64,000 nucleotides of DNA from Trichodesmium sp. MAG_R02 (GCA_023356605.1 JAKQYE010000001.1:1-64000), one strand, 5' to 3'; counted from the stretch's first letter, positions 45,892 to 54,749 are shown. Numbers and translations are program-made. The notes: a model not told the origin generated them from the sequence alone.

Positions 45892-47703
45892 ATGACTCTA
45901 AGAATTGAAATGACTCAATGTTTAAATCCTGACTGTTTACAAGTTAACCAACCACAAACAAAATTCTGTACTAGCTGTGGTGAAAGATTACTACTAAAAG
46001 AACGTTATCGCCCTCTAAAAATTATCGGACAAGGAGGTTTTGGCAGGACTTTTCAAGCTGTAGACGAAGATAAACCTTCAAAGCCTTTTTGTGTAATTAA
46101 ACAATTTTTTCCTCAAGCACAAGGAACTAAAACTTTGGAAAAAGCTGCGGAATTATTTGCTCAAGAAGCTGAACGTTTAGATGGTTTAGGTAGGCATCCA
46201 CAAATTCCAGAACTTTTCGCATATTTTACTCAAAATAATCGGCAATATTTAGTACAAGAATTTATTGATGGGCAAAACTTAAAACAGGAACTAGAAAAGT
46301 CAGTTGCTTTTAATGAAAATCAAATATTGGAATTATTAAAAAGTTTATTGCCAGTTTTAGAATTTATTCATTCCCAACAAATTATTCACAGAGATATTAA
46401 ACCAGAAAATATTATTAGGAGAAGGGAAGATAATCAATTAGTATTAGTAGATTTTGGAGCAGCTAAATATGCCACAATGACCGCTTTGGCAAGAACGGGA
46501 ACGGTTATTGGTTCTGCCGGATATGTGGCACCAGAACAATCAGTAGGAAGAGCAAGTTTTGCAAGTGATATTTATAGTCTAGGTGTGAGTTGTATTTATT
46601 TATTGACTCAAGTAGAACCTTTTGATTTGTTTGATGTAAGTGAAAATGATTGGGTATGGCGAGACTATTTGCCCTCAAGTGTAAGTAATGAATTAGGAGA
46701 AATCTTAGATAAAATGATTATTGGTGCAACGAAGAAAAGATTTAAAAATGCAGTAGAGATTTTATCTATTCTTCAGCCAACTCTTCAAAGACAAAAACCT
46801 ACTTTTCAGTCACCCATATCTTTAGTATCAAAATATAAAGGGGATAAACCAATATCTCAATCATCAACAAAAGAATCAGAGAAAGGGGAATTATTTACTT
46901 TTGAAGTTATAAAAGTAAATGATTTTTGTTTTATTATCAATCGGACTCAGGGGAGTGCTAGACAAATAATAGAAAATTTAGGTAATGAAATTAGATTAGA
47001 AATGGTTTATATTCCTGGAGGAAGTTTTGTTATGGGTTCTCCAGAAACAGAAGTAGGAAGAAATGATAGAGAAGGTCCACAACAGAAAGTAACTCTCAAC
47101 CATTTTTATATGAGTAAATATCCAATAACTCAACAACAATACCAAGCAATGATGGGTAAAAATCCTTCACATTTTAAAGGAAAAAATCGCCCTGTAGAAA
47201 ATGTAAGTTGGAATGATGCGGTAGAATTCTGTAAAAGACTATCTAAGAAAATAGGTATAAGATGTAGTTTGCCAAGTGAGAGTCAGTGGGAATATGCTTG
47301 TCGCGCCGGGACAACTACTCCTTTCTATTTTGGAGAAACCATAGGAACTGATTTAGTGAACCACAATGGTAGCTGTCCTTATGCTGATGCTCCAACAGAA
47401 GAAAGTAGAGGAGAAACGACAGATGTAGGAATTTTTCCACCAAATGCTTTTGGTTTATATGATATGCATGGAAATGTGCGGGAGTGGTGTGCGGATGAAT
47501 GGCATCAGAACTATGATGGTGCCCCTACAGATGGCAGTGTTTGGCTAGATGGGAATAAAGAACGTTCACCGCTGCGGGGCGGTTCTTGGGCCAACGGTCC
47601 TATTGATTGCCGCTCTGCGATTCGCTTCAGCTATTTTGGGCGCGACGACCTCTACAACTCTTCTGGTTTTCGTGTTGTCTGCGATGGCGGGAGAACTCTT
47701 TGA
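45892..47703 (+). CDS. Ser/Thr kinase with C-terminal FGE/C-type-lectin-like domain, putative DGR variable protein
   Basis: Domains in order are an N-terminal zinc ribbon (CLNPDC, FCTSCG), a protein kinase (IIGQGGFGRTF, IHRDIKPENII, DFGAAKY, APEQ; about 40-300), a Ser/Lys-rich linker, and a formylglycine-generating-enzyme-like domain (VYIPGGSFVMGSPETE, about 376-391, and GLYDMHGNVREW). The final 40 residues, RGGSW to GFRVV, are the variable region of a DGR-type target. Two ATGs open the gene within an 18-bp direct repeat (AAGAATTGAAATGACTC twice). Homologues start MTQCLNPDC, so 45910 is the likelier start. It was probably never an FGE enzyme, because these kinase-fused versions act as ligand-binding displays. 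Confidence 0.9.
   Translation: MTLRIEMTQCLNPDCLQVNQPQTKFCTSCGERLLLKERYRPLKIIGQGGFGRTFQAVDEDKPSKPFCVIKQFFPQAQGTKTLEKAAELFAQEAERLDGLGRHPQIPELFAYFTQNNRQYLVQEFIDGQNLKQELEKSVAFNENQILELLKSLLPVLEFIHSQQIIHRDIKPENIIRRREDNQLVLVDFGAAKYATMTALARTGTVIGSAGYVAPEQSVGRASFASDIYSLGVSCIYLLTQVEPFDLFDVSENDWVWRDYLPSSVSNELGEILDKMIIGATKKRFKNAVEILSILQPTLQRQKPTFQSPISLVSKYKGDKPISQSSTKESEKGELFTFEVIKVNDFCFIINRTQGSARQIIENLGNEIRLEMVYIPGGSFVMGSPETEVGRNDREGPQQKVTLNHFYMSKYPITQQQYQAMMGKNPSHFKGKNRPVENVSWNDAVEFCKRLSKKIGIRCSLPSESQWEYACRAGTTTPFYFGETIGTDLVNHNGSCPYADAPTEESRGETTDVGIFPPNAFGLYDMHGNVREWCADEWHQNYDGAPTDGSVWLDGNKERSPLRGGSWANGPIDCRSAIRFSYFGRDDLYNSSGFRVVCDGGRTL
47575..47697 (+). other. Putative DGR variable repeat (VR)
   Basis: The 3' end of the kinase/FGE gene is sharply adenine-poor: in 47581-47690 I count 13 A in 110 bases, while upstream codons are A-rich. 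Between TGG (47587-47589) and GGT (47665-47667), codons such as GCC, GGT, ATT, GAT, TTC, AGC, TAT, TTT, GAC, CTC and TAC all fit derivation from AAC or AAT by changes at adenines only. The flanking RGGSW and GFRVV are the conserved frame of DGR lectin-like targets. Confidence 0.7.
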
Positions 47704-47790
47704 CCCTTTTCTCTTTTCCCCTTTTACCCTTTACCCTGTGTTTCTTTTTCCTCTTTTGAGTCCCGCTTTAGCGGGTCGAATTTTTTTTTC
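47703..47790 (+). terminator. C/T-rich tract and CCCGC/GCGGG hairpin after the VR
   Basis: After the stop codon a pyrimidine-rich tract (CCCTTTTCTCTTTTCCCC and similar) leads to CCCGCTTTAGCGGG at about 47762-47775, then TCGAA and a run of nine T. This is a plausible intrinsic terminator. Hairpins downstream of a VR are also known in DGRs to aid retargeting; which role applies here is open. Confidence 0.6.
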
Positions 47791-48170
47791 ATAACTATGT
47801 AGTATGTTTGTAATACGTAATTTGGCTAATCGAATTAGACACAATTTATGAGCTAAAATCCAGATTGAATATTATTTCTTTTTGTGATTTTATTATTCCT
47901 AAATTGATCAAATATTATTCCTTATCATTGACTAATAACCTTTGCTTATTGAACAATAATTTTTTCTATAAAAAACTCAAATATAAGAGGTCTTATCAAA
48001 TAAAAAAAACTACTTTATAATGGTGATAAATCTGAATAATTATTATTTTATTTAGTTAAGCTATATCTTGGCTTTTATGCTTTGAATATGGCTATATTTG
48101 TTAGCCAATCAACTATCAGAACTTTGCTGATAAATTATTAGTTATTAATTATTGACAGGAGATATCTAAT
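47791..48170. other. Intergenic upstream of the CYP120-like gene
   Basis: AT-rich stretch with no gene or repeat recognised. A GACAGGAG just before the ATG at 48171 (48156-48163) is a plausible ribosome site. Confidence 0.5.
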
Positions 48171-49517
48171 ATGTTTTTTTTTGCTGGACTTGAAAAAGAA
48201 AATACTCATCCTTTACCCCCTGGTAGTTTTGGACTACCATTAATTGGTGAGACGATTGATTTTCTGAGAGATCGTAATTTTTCTCAGCGACGAGAACAAA
48301 AATACGGTAATATTTTCAAAACTAATATATTAGGTCGCCCTACAGTGGTAATGACAGGCCCTGAAGCGAACCGCTTTATTCTTGACACTCATTTTGACCA
48401 TTTTTCCTGGCATGACGGTTGGCCGAAAAATTTTAAAGAACTTTTAGGCAAATCTCTTTTCTTGCAAGAAGGAGAAGAACATCAAAGAAACCGTCGATTA
48501 TTAATGCCTGCTTTTCATGGACAAGCTTTGAGGAGTTATTTTGCCATTATGGTTGATACGATCAATCGTTATTTGGTGAAATGGTCTCAGATGAAATATC
48601 TGACTTTACTACCAGAAATGAAACAGATGACCTTTGAACTTGCAAGTATATTGCTTTTAGGTAGTAAACCAGGAACAAAAACTACGCTTTTGTCTCAAAA
48701 ATTTAGCAAACTCACTGCAGGTTTATTTAGTCTACCCATTAGGCTACCTTTTACTACTTATACTTTAGCGTTAAAAGCTAGGGATTTTTTATTGAATTAT
48801 ATAGAAGAAGAAATCAGAGAAAGAGAAAAAAATCCGGCTCAAGATGCACTCAGTTTATTAATCAAAACTAAAGATAAAGAAGGGGATAGTCTAAGTCTGG
48901 AAGAAATAAAAGTACAAGCATTATTAATGCTATTTGCTGGACATGAAACTACAACATCAATGCTTACCTCTTTATGTATGGCATTGGCACAAAATCCTGA
49001 TATTTTGGCACAAACAAAAGCCGAGCAAGAAAAATTAAAACAGCAGGGAAAGCTAAGTAATGAGCAACTCAAACAAATACCTTATTTAGAGCAAGTCCTC
49101 AAAGAAGTAGAAAGATTATATCCTCCTATTGGTGGAGGTTTTCGAGGTGTGGTCAAACCTTTTACCTACAACGGTTACTATGTGCCCCAAGGTTGGCAAG
49201 CATTATATCGCATTGAAAGAACTCACCAAGATCAAAGAGTTTATACTAATCCTTTAAAGTTCGACCCAGAACGTTTTCATCCAAAAAGAGCTGAAGATAA
49301 GAAGATGGATTATAGTTTAGTTGGTTTTGGCGGAGGTTCCAGATTTTGTTTGGGTTATGCTTTTGCCCAAATGGAAATGAAGATTTTTGCTTCTCTACTA
49401 TTACGTAATTATCAGTGGAAATTAGAACCAAATCAAGATTTATCCCTTGATGCTCTTCCCTCTTTACATCCTCGTTCCGGTTTAAAAATACTGATGATAA
49501 AAAATTCAGATGGGTGA
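48171..49517 (+). CDS. Cytochrome P450, CYP120-like
   Basis: This is a heme-thiolate monooxygenase. CYP120 of Synechocystis hydroxylates retinoids, which makes a retinoid or carotenoid fragment a possible substrate; this is inference. The 448 residues show LPPGSFGLPLIGETIDFL (about 14-31), the I-helix AGHETTTSM (about 259-267, acid-alcohol pair intact), the K-helix EVLKEVERLYPP and the heme loop FGGGSRFCLGYAFAQ (about 384-398) with the Cys ligand. It has no transmembrane anchor. The next genes, 430 bp downstream, are the XDH-like pair. Confidence 0.93.
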   Translation: MFFFAGLEKENTHPLPPGSFGLPLIGETIDFLRDRNFSQRREQKYGNIFKTNILGRPTVVMTGPEANRFILDTHFDHFSWHDGWPKNFKELLGKSLFLQEGEEHQRNRRLLMPAFHGQALRSYFAIMVDTINRYLVKWSQMKYLTLLPEMKQMTFELASILLLGSKPGTKTTLLSQKFSKLTAGLFSLPIRLPFTTYTLALKARDFLLNYIEEEIREREKNPAQDALSLLIKTKDKEGDSLSLEEIKVQALLMLFAGHETTTSMLTSLCMALAQNPDILAQTKAEQEKLKQQGKLSNEQLKQIPYLEQVLKEVERLYPPIGGGFRGVVKPFTYNGYYVPQGWQALYRIERTHQDQRVYTNPLKFDPERFHPKRAEDKKMDYSLVGFGGGSRFCLGYAFAQMEMKIFASLLLRNYQWKLEPNQDLSLDALPSLHPRSGLKILMIKNSDG

Positions 49518-49953
49518 TCAAAGAGAGTTAGTCAGTCTTAATTTGATAGTTTTAAAGATATTAGGACTTACCCAAATTCATTTATGGACGCCATATGTAG
49601 GGAATTTCTGGCATTTGCCCTCACTGTGTATAGGCTTATTGGTATAATTGAGCAGTCAAATTCAGGAATTATTGTCAATGATAATTTTTTGCTCAAATGA
49701 AAGATATTGCACAGTCCTGGTATTATCTACTACAGCAGTTTTTTATCTCGATAGACTACAGTAGGGACCTTGCATTCAGCCTCCCTACAAGGTTTTGGTT
49801 ATGGCGATGTAGTTCATCAATTTGAAAAGCACTGTAATAGAAATCTCCAGAAAAGAGGGAGTAGGGAGTAGAGAATAGGGGAAGAAAGAATTGATTATTT
49901 CTGTGTAATAATTGATTTGATTTTTTATTATTGATTATCTGATTTTAAAGATT
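49518..49953. other. Gap between the P450 and XDH-like genes
   Basis: It contains the start of an E element (AGGACTTACCCAAATTC at about 49563) and an A copy. No gene is seen. Confidence 0.5.
49731..49837 (-). repeat. Repeat family A copy, 107 bp
   Basis: The ends are TACAGCAGTTTTTTATC and TTTGAAAAGCACTGTAA. The core is GTAGGGACCTTGCATTCAGCC, diverged in one arm. Confidence 0.85.
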
Positions 49954-50451
49954 ATGCAAATGTTAGAAAAAGAAAAAATAGGACTAATATTAAAAATTAA
50001 TGGAGTACAACATCAGCTAAATATAGAACCTCGCGTGACATTGTTAGATGCACTACGAGAATATTTAGGTTTAACAGGTACAAAAAAAGGATGCGATCGC
50101 GGTGAATGTGGAGCCTGCACCGTATTAGTAGATGGTAAACGGATAAATTCTTGCTTGACCTTGGCAGTGATGCAGATGGGCAAATCAATTATTACTATTG
50201 AAGGTTTAGCAGAAAACGAGCAACTTCACCCAATACAAAAAGCTTTCATTGAACATGATGCTTTTCAATGTGGTTATTGTACTTCTGGTCAAATAGTTTC
50301 TGCTGTTGGTTTGTTAGCAGAAATGCAGCCAAAGTCAGATACAGAAATTCGGGAAGGTATGAGTGGCAACCTCTGTCGTTGTGGTGCTTATAATCATATT
50401 GTTGCAGCAGTTCGTGAAGTAGTGGAGAACACAGAAAATGCACCCATTTAG
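49954..50451 (+). CDS. XDH/aldehyde-oxidoreductase family iron-sulfur subunit
   Basis: This small subunit carries two [2Fe-2S] clusters of a molybdenum hydroxylase (xanthine dehydrogenase/PaoABC type). The first cluster uses CDRGECGACTVLVDG (about 47-61, with a later Cys in SCL) and the second CGYCTSGQIVS (about 107-117) with NLCRCGAY (about 140-147). The 165 residues are the usual length. It overlaps the next gene by 14 bp. The catalytic molybdopterin subunit that should follow is not in this window. Confidence 0.95.
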   Translation: MQMLEKEKIGLILKINGVQHQLNIEPRVTLLDALREYLGLTGTKKGCDRGECGACTVLVDGKRINSCLTLAVMQMGKSIITIEGLAENEQLHPIQKAFIEHDAFQCGYCTSGQIVSAVGLLAEMQPKSDTEIREGMSGNLCRCGAYNHIVAAVREVVENTENAPI

Positions 50452-51499
50452 TTATACAAGAGTTAAGGAAGCAAACACAGCTATAACAACAGTTGCCCAA
50501 GATGCAGCCATATCTTTTATTGCTGGGGGGACTGACTTAATAGGTTTAATCAAAGATGGCGTACAAACACCTAAGCAACTTGTAGATATCAACTCTCTAC
50601 CCTTGGCAGAAGTAGAGGTCGATACTGAAAAAAACATCCGTATAGGTGCTTTGGCAAAATTGAGCGATGTCGCTAGCTATCCCACTGTTCAAAAATACTA
50701 TCCTGTCATCTCAGAGGCAATATTAGAAAGCGCTTCTCCCCAACTACGAAATATGGCAACAGTGGGTGGAAATTTATTGCAACGGGTACGTTGTAATTAT
50801 TTTCGTGATCCAGTTTTCCCCTGTAACCTCCGTAACCCAAATACAGGCTGCCCCGCTGTTGAAGGCTATAACCGAATGCACGCTATTTTGGGTACGAGTG
50901 AACATTGTATTGCTACTCATCCTTCAGATTTAGCGGTGGCTTTGATGGCCTTGGATGCGGTAGTTTGTATTCGGGGCAAAACTGTACAACGCCGAGTGCC
51001 TCTCAATAACTTTTATCTGTTGCCGGAAGATACGCCCCACCGAAAAAATGTTTTAGAGCATGGGGAGTTAATAGTTGCTGTGGAAGTACCTTATTTTTCC
51101 TGGTTTAACAACTCTCATTATTTAAAAATTCGCGATCGCGCCAATTATGAATTTGCCCTAGTCTCTGTGGCTATTGCTCTAGAAGTTGAGAAAGACATAA
51201 TTAAATCTGCGCGACTAGCATTAGGGGGAGTAGGTACAAAGCCTTGGCGTTGCCAGGAAGCAGAAATGGTTTTGCAAGGACAACCGATCAATGAGGCGAC
51301 TTTTACTACTGCAGCAGAAGCAGCTTTAGTAGGAGCAAAACCTTTAAAATATAATCAATTTGGCCGCGTGAGTGTACCTAATAACAAGGTCAAGGGCTGT
51401 ATCTACTTTAGAGCCCTTGCTTTACTACAAGCTTTAATTATAACTATACTCATTTCAAATAAGAATGGAAAACTTTTTCTGCTGAAACGCGAGTTATAG
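50438..51499 (+). CDS. XDH-family FAD subunit (PaoB/YagS-like), C-terminus replaced by repeat B
   Basis: This FAD-binding subunit of the molybdenum hydroxylase has FIAGGTDLIGLIKDG (about 28-42), NMATVGGNLLQRVRC (about 102-116) and a Cys-rich insertion (CNYFRDPVFPC, NTGC, and HC) that in PaoB holds a [4Fe-4S] cluster. Homology is normal to about LVGAKPLKYNQFG (about residue 310). After that the protein reads unrelated residues, and the last 19 codons (to 51499) are translated from repeat B. The gene therefore lost its C-terminal helix region and gained a foreign tail. Function is doubtful. Confidence 0.85.
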   Translation: MHPFSYTRVKEANTAITTVAQDAAISFIAGGTDLIGLIKDGVQTPKQLVDINSLPLAEVEVDTEKNIRIGALAKLSDVASYPTVQKYYPVISEAILESASPQLRNMATVGGNLLQRVRCNYFRDPVFPCNLRNPNTGCPAVEGYNRMHAILGTSEHCIATHPSDLAVALMALDAVVCIRGKTVQRRVPLNNFYLLPEDTPHRKNVLEHGELIVAVEVPYFSWFNNSHYLKIRDRANYEFALVSVAIALEVEKDIIKSARLALGGVGTKPWRCQEAEMVLQGQPINEATFTTAAEAALVGAKPLKYNQFGRVSVPNNKVKGCIYFRALALLQALIITILISNKNGKLFLLKREL

Positions 51500-51538
51500 C
51501 AAGAAATACTTATCTCAATCTAAATTAAAATAACTATA
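51445..51538 (+). repeat. Repeat family B copy, 94 bp, overlapping the FAD-subunit gene end
   Basis: TATACTCATTTCAAATAAGA to AAAATAACTATA. The first 55 bases are read as the tail of the upstream gene and supply its stop codon. Confidence 0.85.
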
Positions 51539-51620
51539 TATATTAATACCAATGATCAAAAACTTCTACAAAACATCAAGCTGAGGATTTATTTTGAGAA
51601 GAAGTTCTATTTGGTATAGT

Positions 51621-51728
51621 TTACAGCGCTTTTCAAATTGATGAACTACATCGCCATAACCAAAACCTTGTAGGGACGTTGCATAAGGGCGTCCCTACTG
51701 TGGTTGACCGACATGAAAAATGCTGTAA
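51621..51728 (+). repeat. Repeat family A, best-preserved copy, 108 bp
   Basis: TTACAGCGCTTTTCAAATTG at the left and GACATGAAAAATGCTGTAA at the right are inverted over 7 bp (TTACAGC/GCTGTAA). The core arms GTAGGGACG and CGTCCCTAC are perfect inverted repeats around TTGCATAAGGG. Confidence 0.95.
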
Positions 51729-51736
51729 AATTTTTC

Positions 51737-51925
51737 CTAGCGGGACTTTTAGATTTTTTATACTGAAAATGGCTTCAAGCCTACTATTAGCAAAGTAAAT
51801 ACCTTAAATGGCTTAAAATGGCTGGAACCTAGATATATCAAGAAAAAGTTTAATTTTAGGCAAAAGTATTGCTGTATAAAGGTTTTACCTTATTTTCAAC
51901 CTGTTTTTTCCTGAAGTCCAGCTAG
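51737..51925 (+). repeat. Repeat family F, copy 2, 189 bp
   Basis: CTAGCGGGACTT and AAGTCCAGCTAG are the ends. The interior aligns over its length with the copy at 2955-3143. Confidence 0.8.
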
Positions 51926-51965
51926 TAAGAAATATTGAAAATACCTAATTATCTTTGCTCCTATT

Positions 51966-52552
51966 ATGTTACCAATTATTCCACCTCCGAAAGGATTTAA
52001 AATATTCTACTCTCCTAACAGTGAACTGCTATTAGTTTACCGTCCAAATGGTATGAGATACTTACTTATATTCGCAATTATTTGCCTTTTAGCTTGGATA
52101 CTATTCTGTATTTTTATTGCCACATTGTTAATAACTTCATTTATCCTGATTCAAGATTATTTAATCAGTATTTTAACTTTTATATTTTTCTTTATTCCTT
52201 TAGTTATGCATTTTTTTGCTGCTCAAGTTTTTAATCAAGCCTATATAATCCTATATTTTTTTCTAGCAAAAGCTAGCTTTGACTTAAGATTTGACTGTCT
52301 AGTCTTTAATGAAAAATTAGGTAATTTTAAAGAAAAAAACAAGAAATTAGGCGCTCAAAAATTCAATATATACAACAAGTTAAAACTAGCGGTTTTAAAG
52401 GAAATAGATTCTCATCATGGGGTTTATTAATCAGAAGTAACCATCAAGATTATCATCTTCTTGCCTATCAGTCTTATGACAAAATTAAATGGTTAGGTAA
52501 TATTATTGCGGCATGGGCTAAAGTTAACTACTTACCATCATTAAAAAAGTAA
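51966..52552 (+). pseudogene. Membrane protein gene with a frameshift
   Basis: The first 140 or so codons (51966-52405) give a protein with two to three helices (LLIFAIICLLAWILFCIFIA, ILTFIFFFIPLVMHFFAAQVF in pieces). Near GGAAATAGATTCTCATC the annotated frame reads HHGVY-stop, but a one-base shift opens SSWGLLIRSNHQDYHLLAYQ and continues to KINYLPSLKK-like ending at 52552. The combined product of about 195 residues is a conserved-looking membrane protein of unknown function. A single indel at about 52405 breaks it. Confidence 0.6.
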
Positions 52553-52563
52553 GCTTTTGTGCG

Positions 52564-52647
52564 TTTACAGTTGTTTTCATTTTAGTAGACCACAGTAGGG
52601 ACGTTCCATGGAACGTCCCTACAAGGTTTTGGTTATAATAATGTAAT
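52564..52647 (-). repeat. Repeat family A, truncated at its left end
   Basis: TTTACAGTTGTTTTCATTTTAG leads into CCACAGTAGGGACGTTCC and GGTTTTGGTTATAAT. The copy then ends, about 20 bp from the tRNA-Cys gene. Confidence 0.75.
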
Positions 52648-52666
52648 TAGTTGTAACTAAAGTCAA

Positions 52667-52738
52667 AGGCGGCACCCAGATTCGAACTGGGGGATGAGGA
52701 TTTTGCAGACCCTTGCCTTACCACTTGGCCATGCCGCC
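52667..52738 (-). tRNA. tRNA-Cys (GCA)
   Basis: The 72-nt minus-strand sequence has a 7-bp acceptor stem (GGCGGCA/TGCCGCC), a T-arm with TTCGAATC, a D-arm with AGTGGTAAGGC and an anticodon loop CTGCAAA carrying GCA. U is at position 73; CCA is not encoded. It is the only tRNA gene I found. Confidence 0.95.
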
Positions 52739-53048
52739 ATCTTCACTTATATTAAGTATACATCATTCAAGGAAATATAGCAAGCCTCAAACATGTAGGG
52801 TTGAAATTACTGATGGCCTGATTTTCCATAGTTGTTAGGTGTTAGGTTGAGAAATTAACAAATTGATAACATTCTACTACCAAATCCGTTGATTTTGGCC
52901 ACACCGTTACATTTTCTATCTTTGCTGTTAACCTAAAACCCACTAAAACTTAACATATGAAAATGATGTACAGGATAAATAGTGGAAATCATGTATTGCC
53001 GACATCTTGCCCCCGGAATGACCTAATAAGAAGGTCAAGGGCTGTAGA

Positions 53049-54749
53049 TCAAAACTTACGTTCAATTCTCAAAGGTTCACCGGGAGAAAGTTGTTTAATT
53101 TTTGTTGTTAAATCATGCCAAGGCTGTAGTTGACCAATTTGAAAAGTGCGACTCATTACAACATAAATAGAAGTTTGGTCACAACCAATACCTGCACTAA
53201 TTACATTTAACCAAGAATTAGCAAAAATTTCATCTGTAATATACCAACTTTCATCTTCATATTTAAAATGACGTTTGAAAGAGAAAGGTGCATCTTGTTT
53301 ATTAGTAATCAGAATTTTTTGTAATATTTTTCTAATTAAATTTGGGAAAAAACGCCCAAAAGTCAACATTACTAATCTCAGAATTATTAACTTAAGAGGT
53401 GACATTTGAGTTTGTTTTGCCCAGCCCATATCACCGGAAATAACTATTTCATCCTGAAAGATTTTCACATCATAATTGCCACTTAAGTGACTAACTGCAT
53501 TGAGAATTTTTTTTCCTTTGCTAACTTGCAAAGATGAATGAGTATCAGAAGCCACTAATTTTTGATTACGAAATAACTTAAAAACACCACCTTTATTCAG
53601 ACTCACATATAATTCTACACCCGGTCGTCGTTTAATCAAGATTTGAGCTTCTTTTAACCAAACACTAGCAACATCACGACTCATATCAATAGGTCTTTCA
53701 GTAACAAAATCTCGCCATGCCAACAAATAATTCCAGGTATGATGACCAATAATATGATCATCGGCATAACAAGGAGCTAAACCATTTTTTAAGCCTATTA
53801 AGAATTGGTCATTAATCCACAAAGTAGTAGGTAACCATTTACCGACTAATTCAAATCCATGAGGAAAAAAGTTATAGGTATTGCGACTAGCGTATTCTCC
53901 ACCAAAAGAACCATCGGGATGAATAAATTGTGCAGCTAGCTCCACTGCTTTAGTAATAATATACTTTAATTTTTCACTAGGATTTAATTCATAAATTCTA
54001 GCTAAACAAGATATAGTGAGAGTATGATAACCAGGGTCAAAACCGGAATATTCTGCAAACCATCCTTCTTGACTCTGCCAACTTAATAATCTTGATAAAC
54101 GATTTGCTTTTGCGCTATCCCACTTTGAGGTTTCTAATAATTTACTTAGTAATTCCAAACACAAGACAATTAATGCTTCATGGTTAGCTAACTTGCCAGT
54201 TTCATAATGATTAACTAACCAATCAGCTTTTTTTTCAAAAAAACTGAGAATTTCGTAGTTATTTAATCCTAATATTTGATAACTTTCAATACTAGCTAAT
54301 AGAGAAAAAGCTGTTGCTCCACTGGCTCGCTCGAAGGGAAAATAATCATCACAAGAACCGTCAGAATGAGCACTATGGGAAGCATATAAAATTCCTGCTT
54401 CTACCCATTTACGTATCATTTCCTGAAGATAATATGGATTATTAGGAATTTCTAAACTATAAGCTAGGGCTAAAGGTAAGACAAATTCTTGAGCCATACC
54501 ACTGGGAAAGTCTATAATTTTATAATGCCAAAAATTGCGGTCAAAACAGCCATAGGTAGGACTATGTAAATTGCGGTCTAGCAATGTCAAAATTTTTGGT
54601 ATTTGAGCTAATGCTTCCTGAGCAAATAAGTCTCTCATCTCAACTTTTTCGGTATTAGTTATATCATGTTCATTTTTATTGGCCAATAAATCAGATTCTA
54701 TCTCTGATGAGTAATTTTTATTTTTTATGGATATCTGAGGATTTTGCAT
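53049..54749 (-). CDS. Uncharacterised protein, probably an alpha/alpha toroid
   Basis: I do not recognise the family. The 566 residues contain repeated helix pairs with WLVNHY, GWFAEYSGFDPGYHTLTISC and HPDGSFGGEY/NTYNFFPHGFE motifs typical of (alpha/alpha)6 barrels in sugar- or terpene-active enzymes. Acidic and aromatic residues cluster in DGSCDDYFPFERASGATAF (about 119-137). The last 190 residues look beta-rich. There is no signal peptide. It stands alone between tRNA-Cys and a TPR relic. Function is unknown; polysaccharide modification is one guess only. Confidence 0.85.
   Translation of the reverse strand: MQNPQISIKNKNYSSEIESDLLANKNEHDITNTEKVEMRDLFAQEALAQIPKILTLLDRNLHSPTYGCFDRNFWHYKIIDFPSGMAQEFVLPLALAYSLEIPNNPYYLQEMIRKWVEAGILYASHSAHSDGSCDDYFPFERASGATAFSLLASIESYQILGLNNYEILSFFEKKADWLVNHYETGKLANHEALIVLCLELLSKLLETSKWDSAKANRLSRLLSWQSQEGWFAEYSGFDPGYHTLTISCLARIYELNPSEKLKYIITKAVELAAQFIHPDGSFGGEYASRNTYNFFPHGFELVGKWLPTTLWINDQFLIGLKNGLAPCYADDHIIGHHTWNYLLAWRDFVTERPIDMSRDVASVWLKEAQILIKRRPGVELYVSLNKGGVFKLFRNQKLVASDTHSSLQVSKGKKILNAVSHLSGNYDVKIFQDEIVISGDMGWAKQTQMSPLKLIILRLVMLTFGRFFPNLIRKILQKILITNKQDAPFSFKRHFKYEDESWYITDEIFANSWLNVISAGIGCDQTSIYVVMSRTFQIGQLQPWHDLTTKIKQLSPGEPLRIERKF

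Noticed and set aside
47549-47794. 81-codon frame overlapping the end of the kinase/FGE gene
   Set aside because: It is a shadow frame opened by the adenine-poor VR and the pyrimidine tract.
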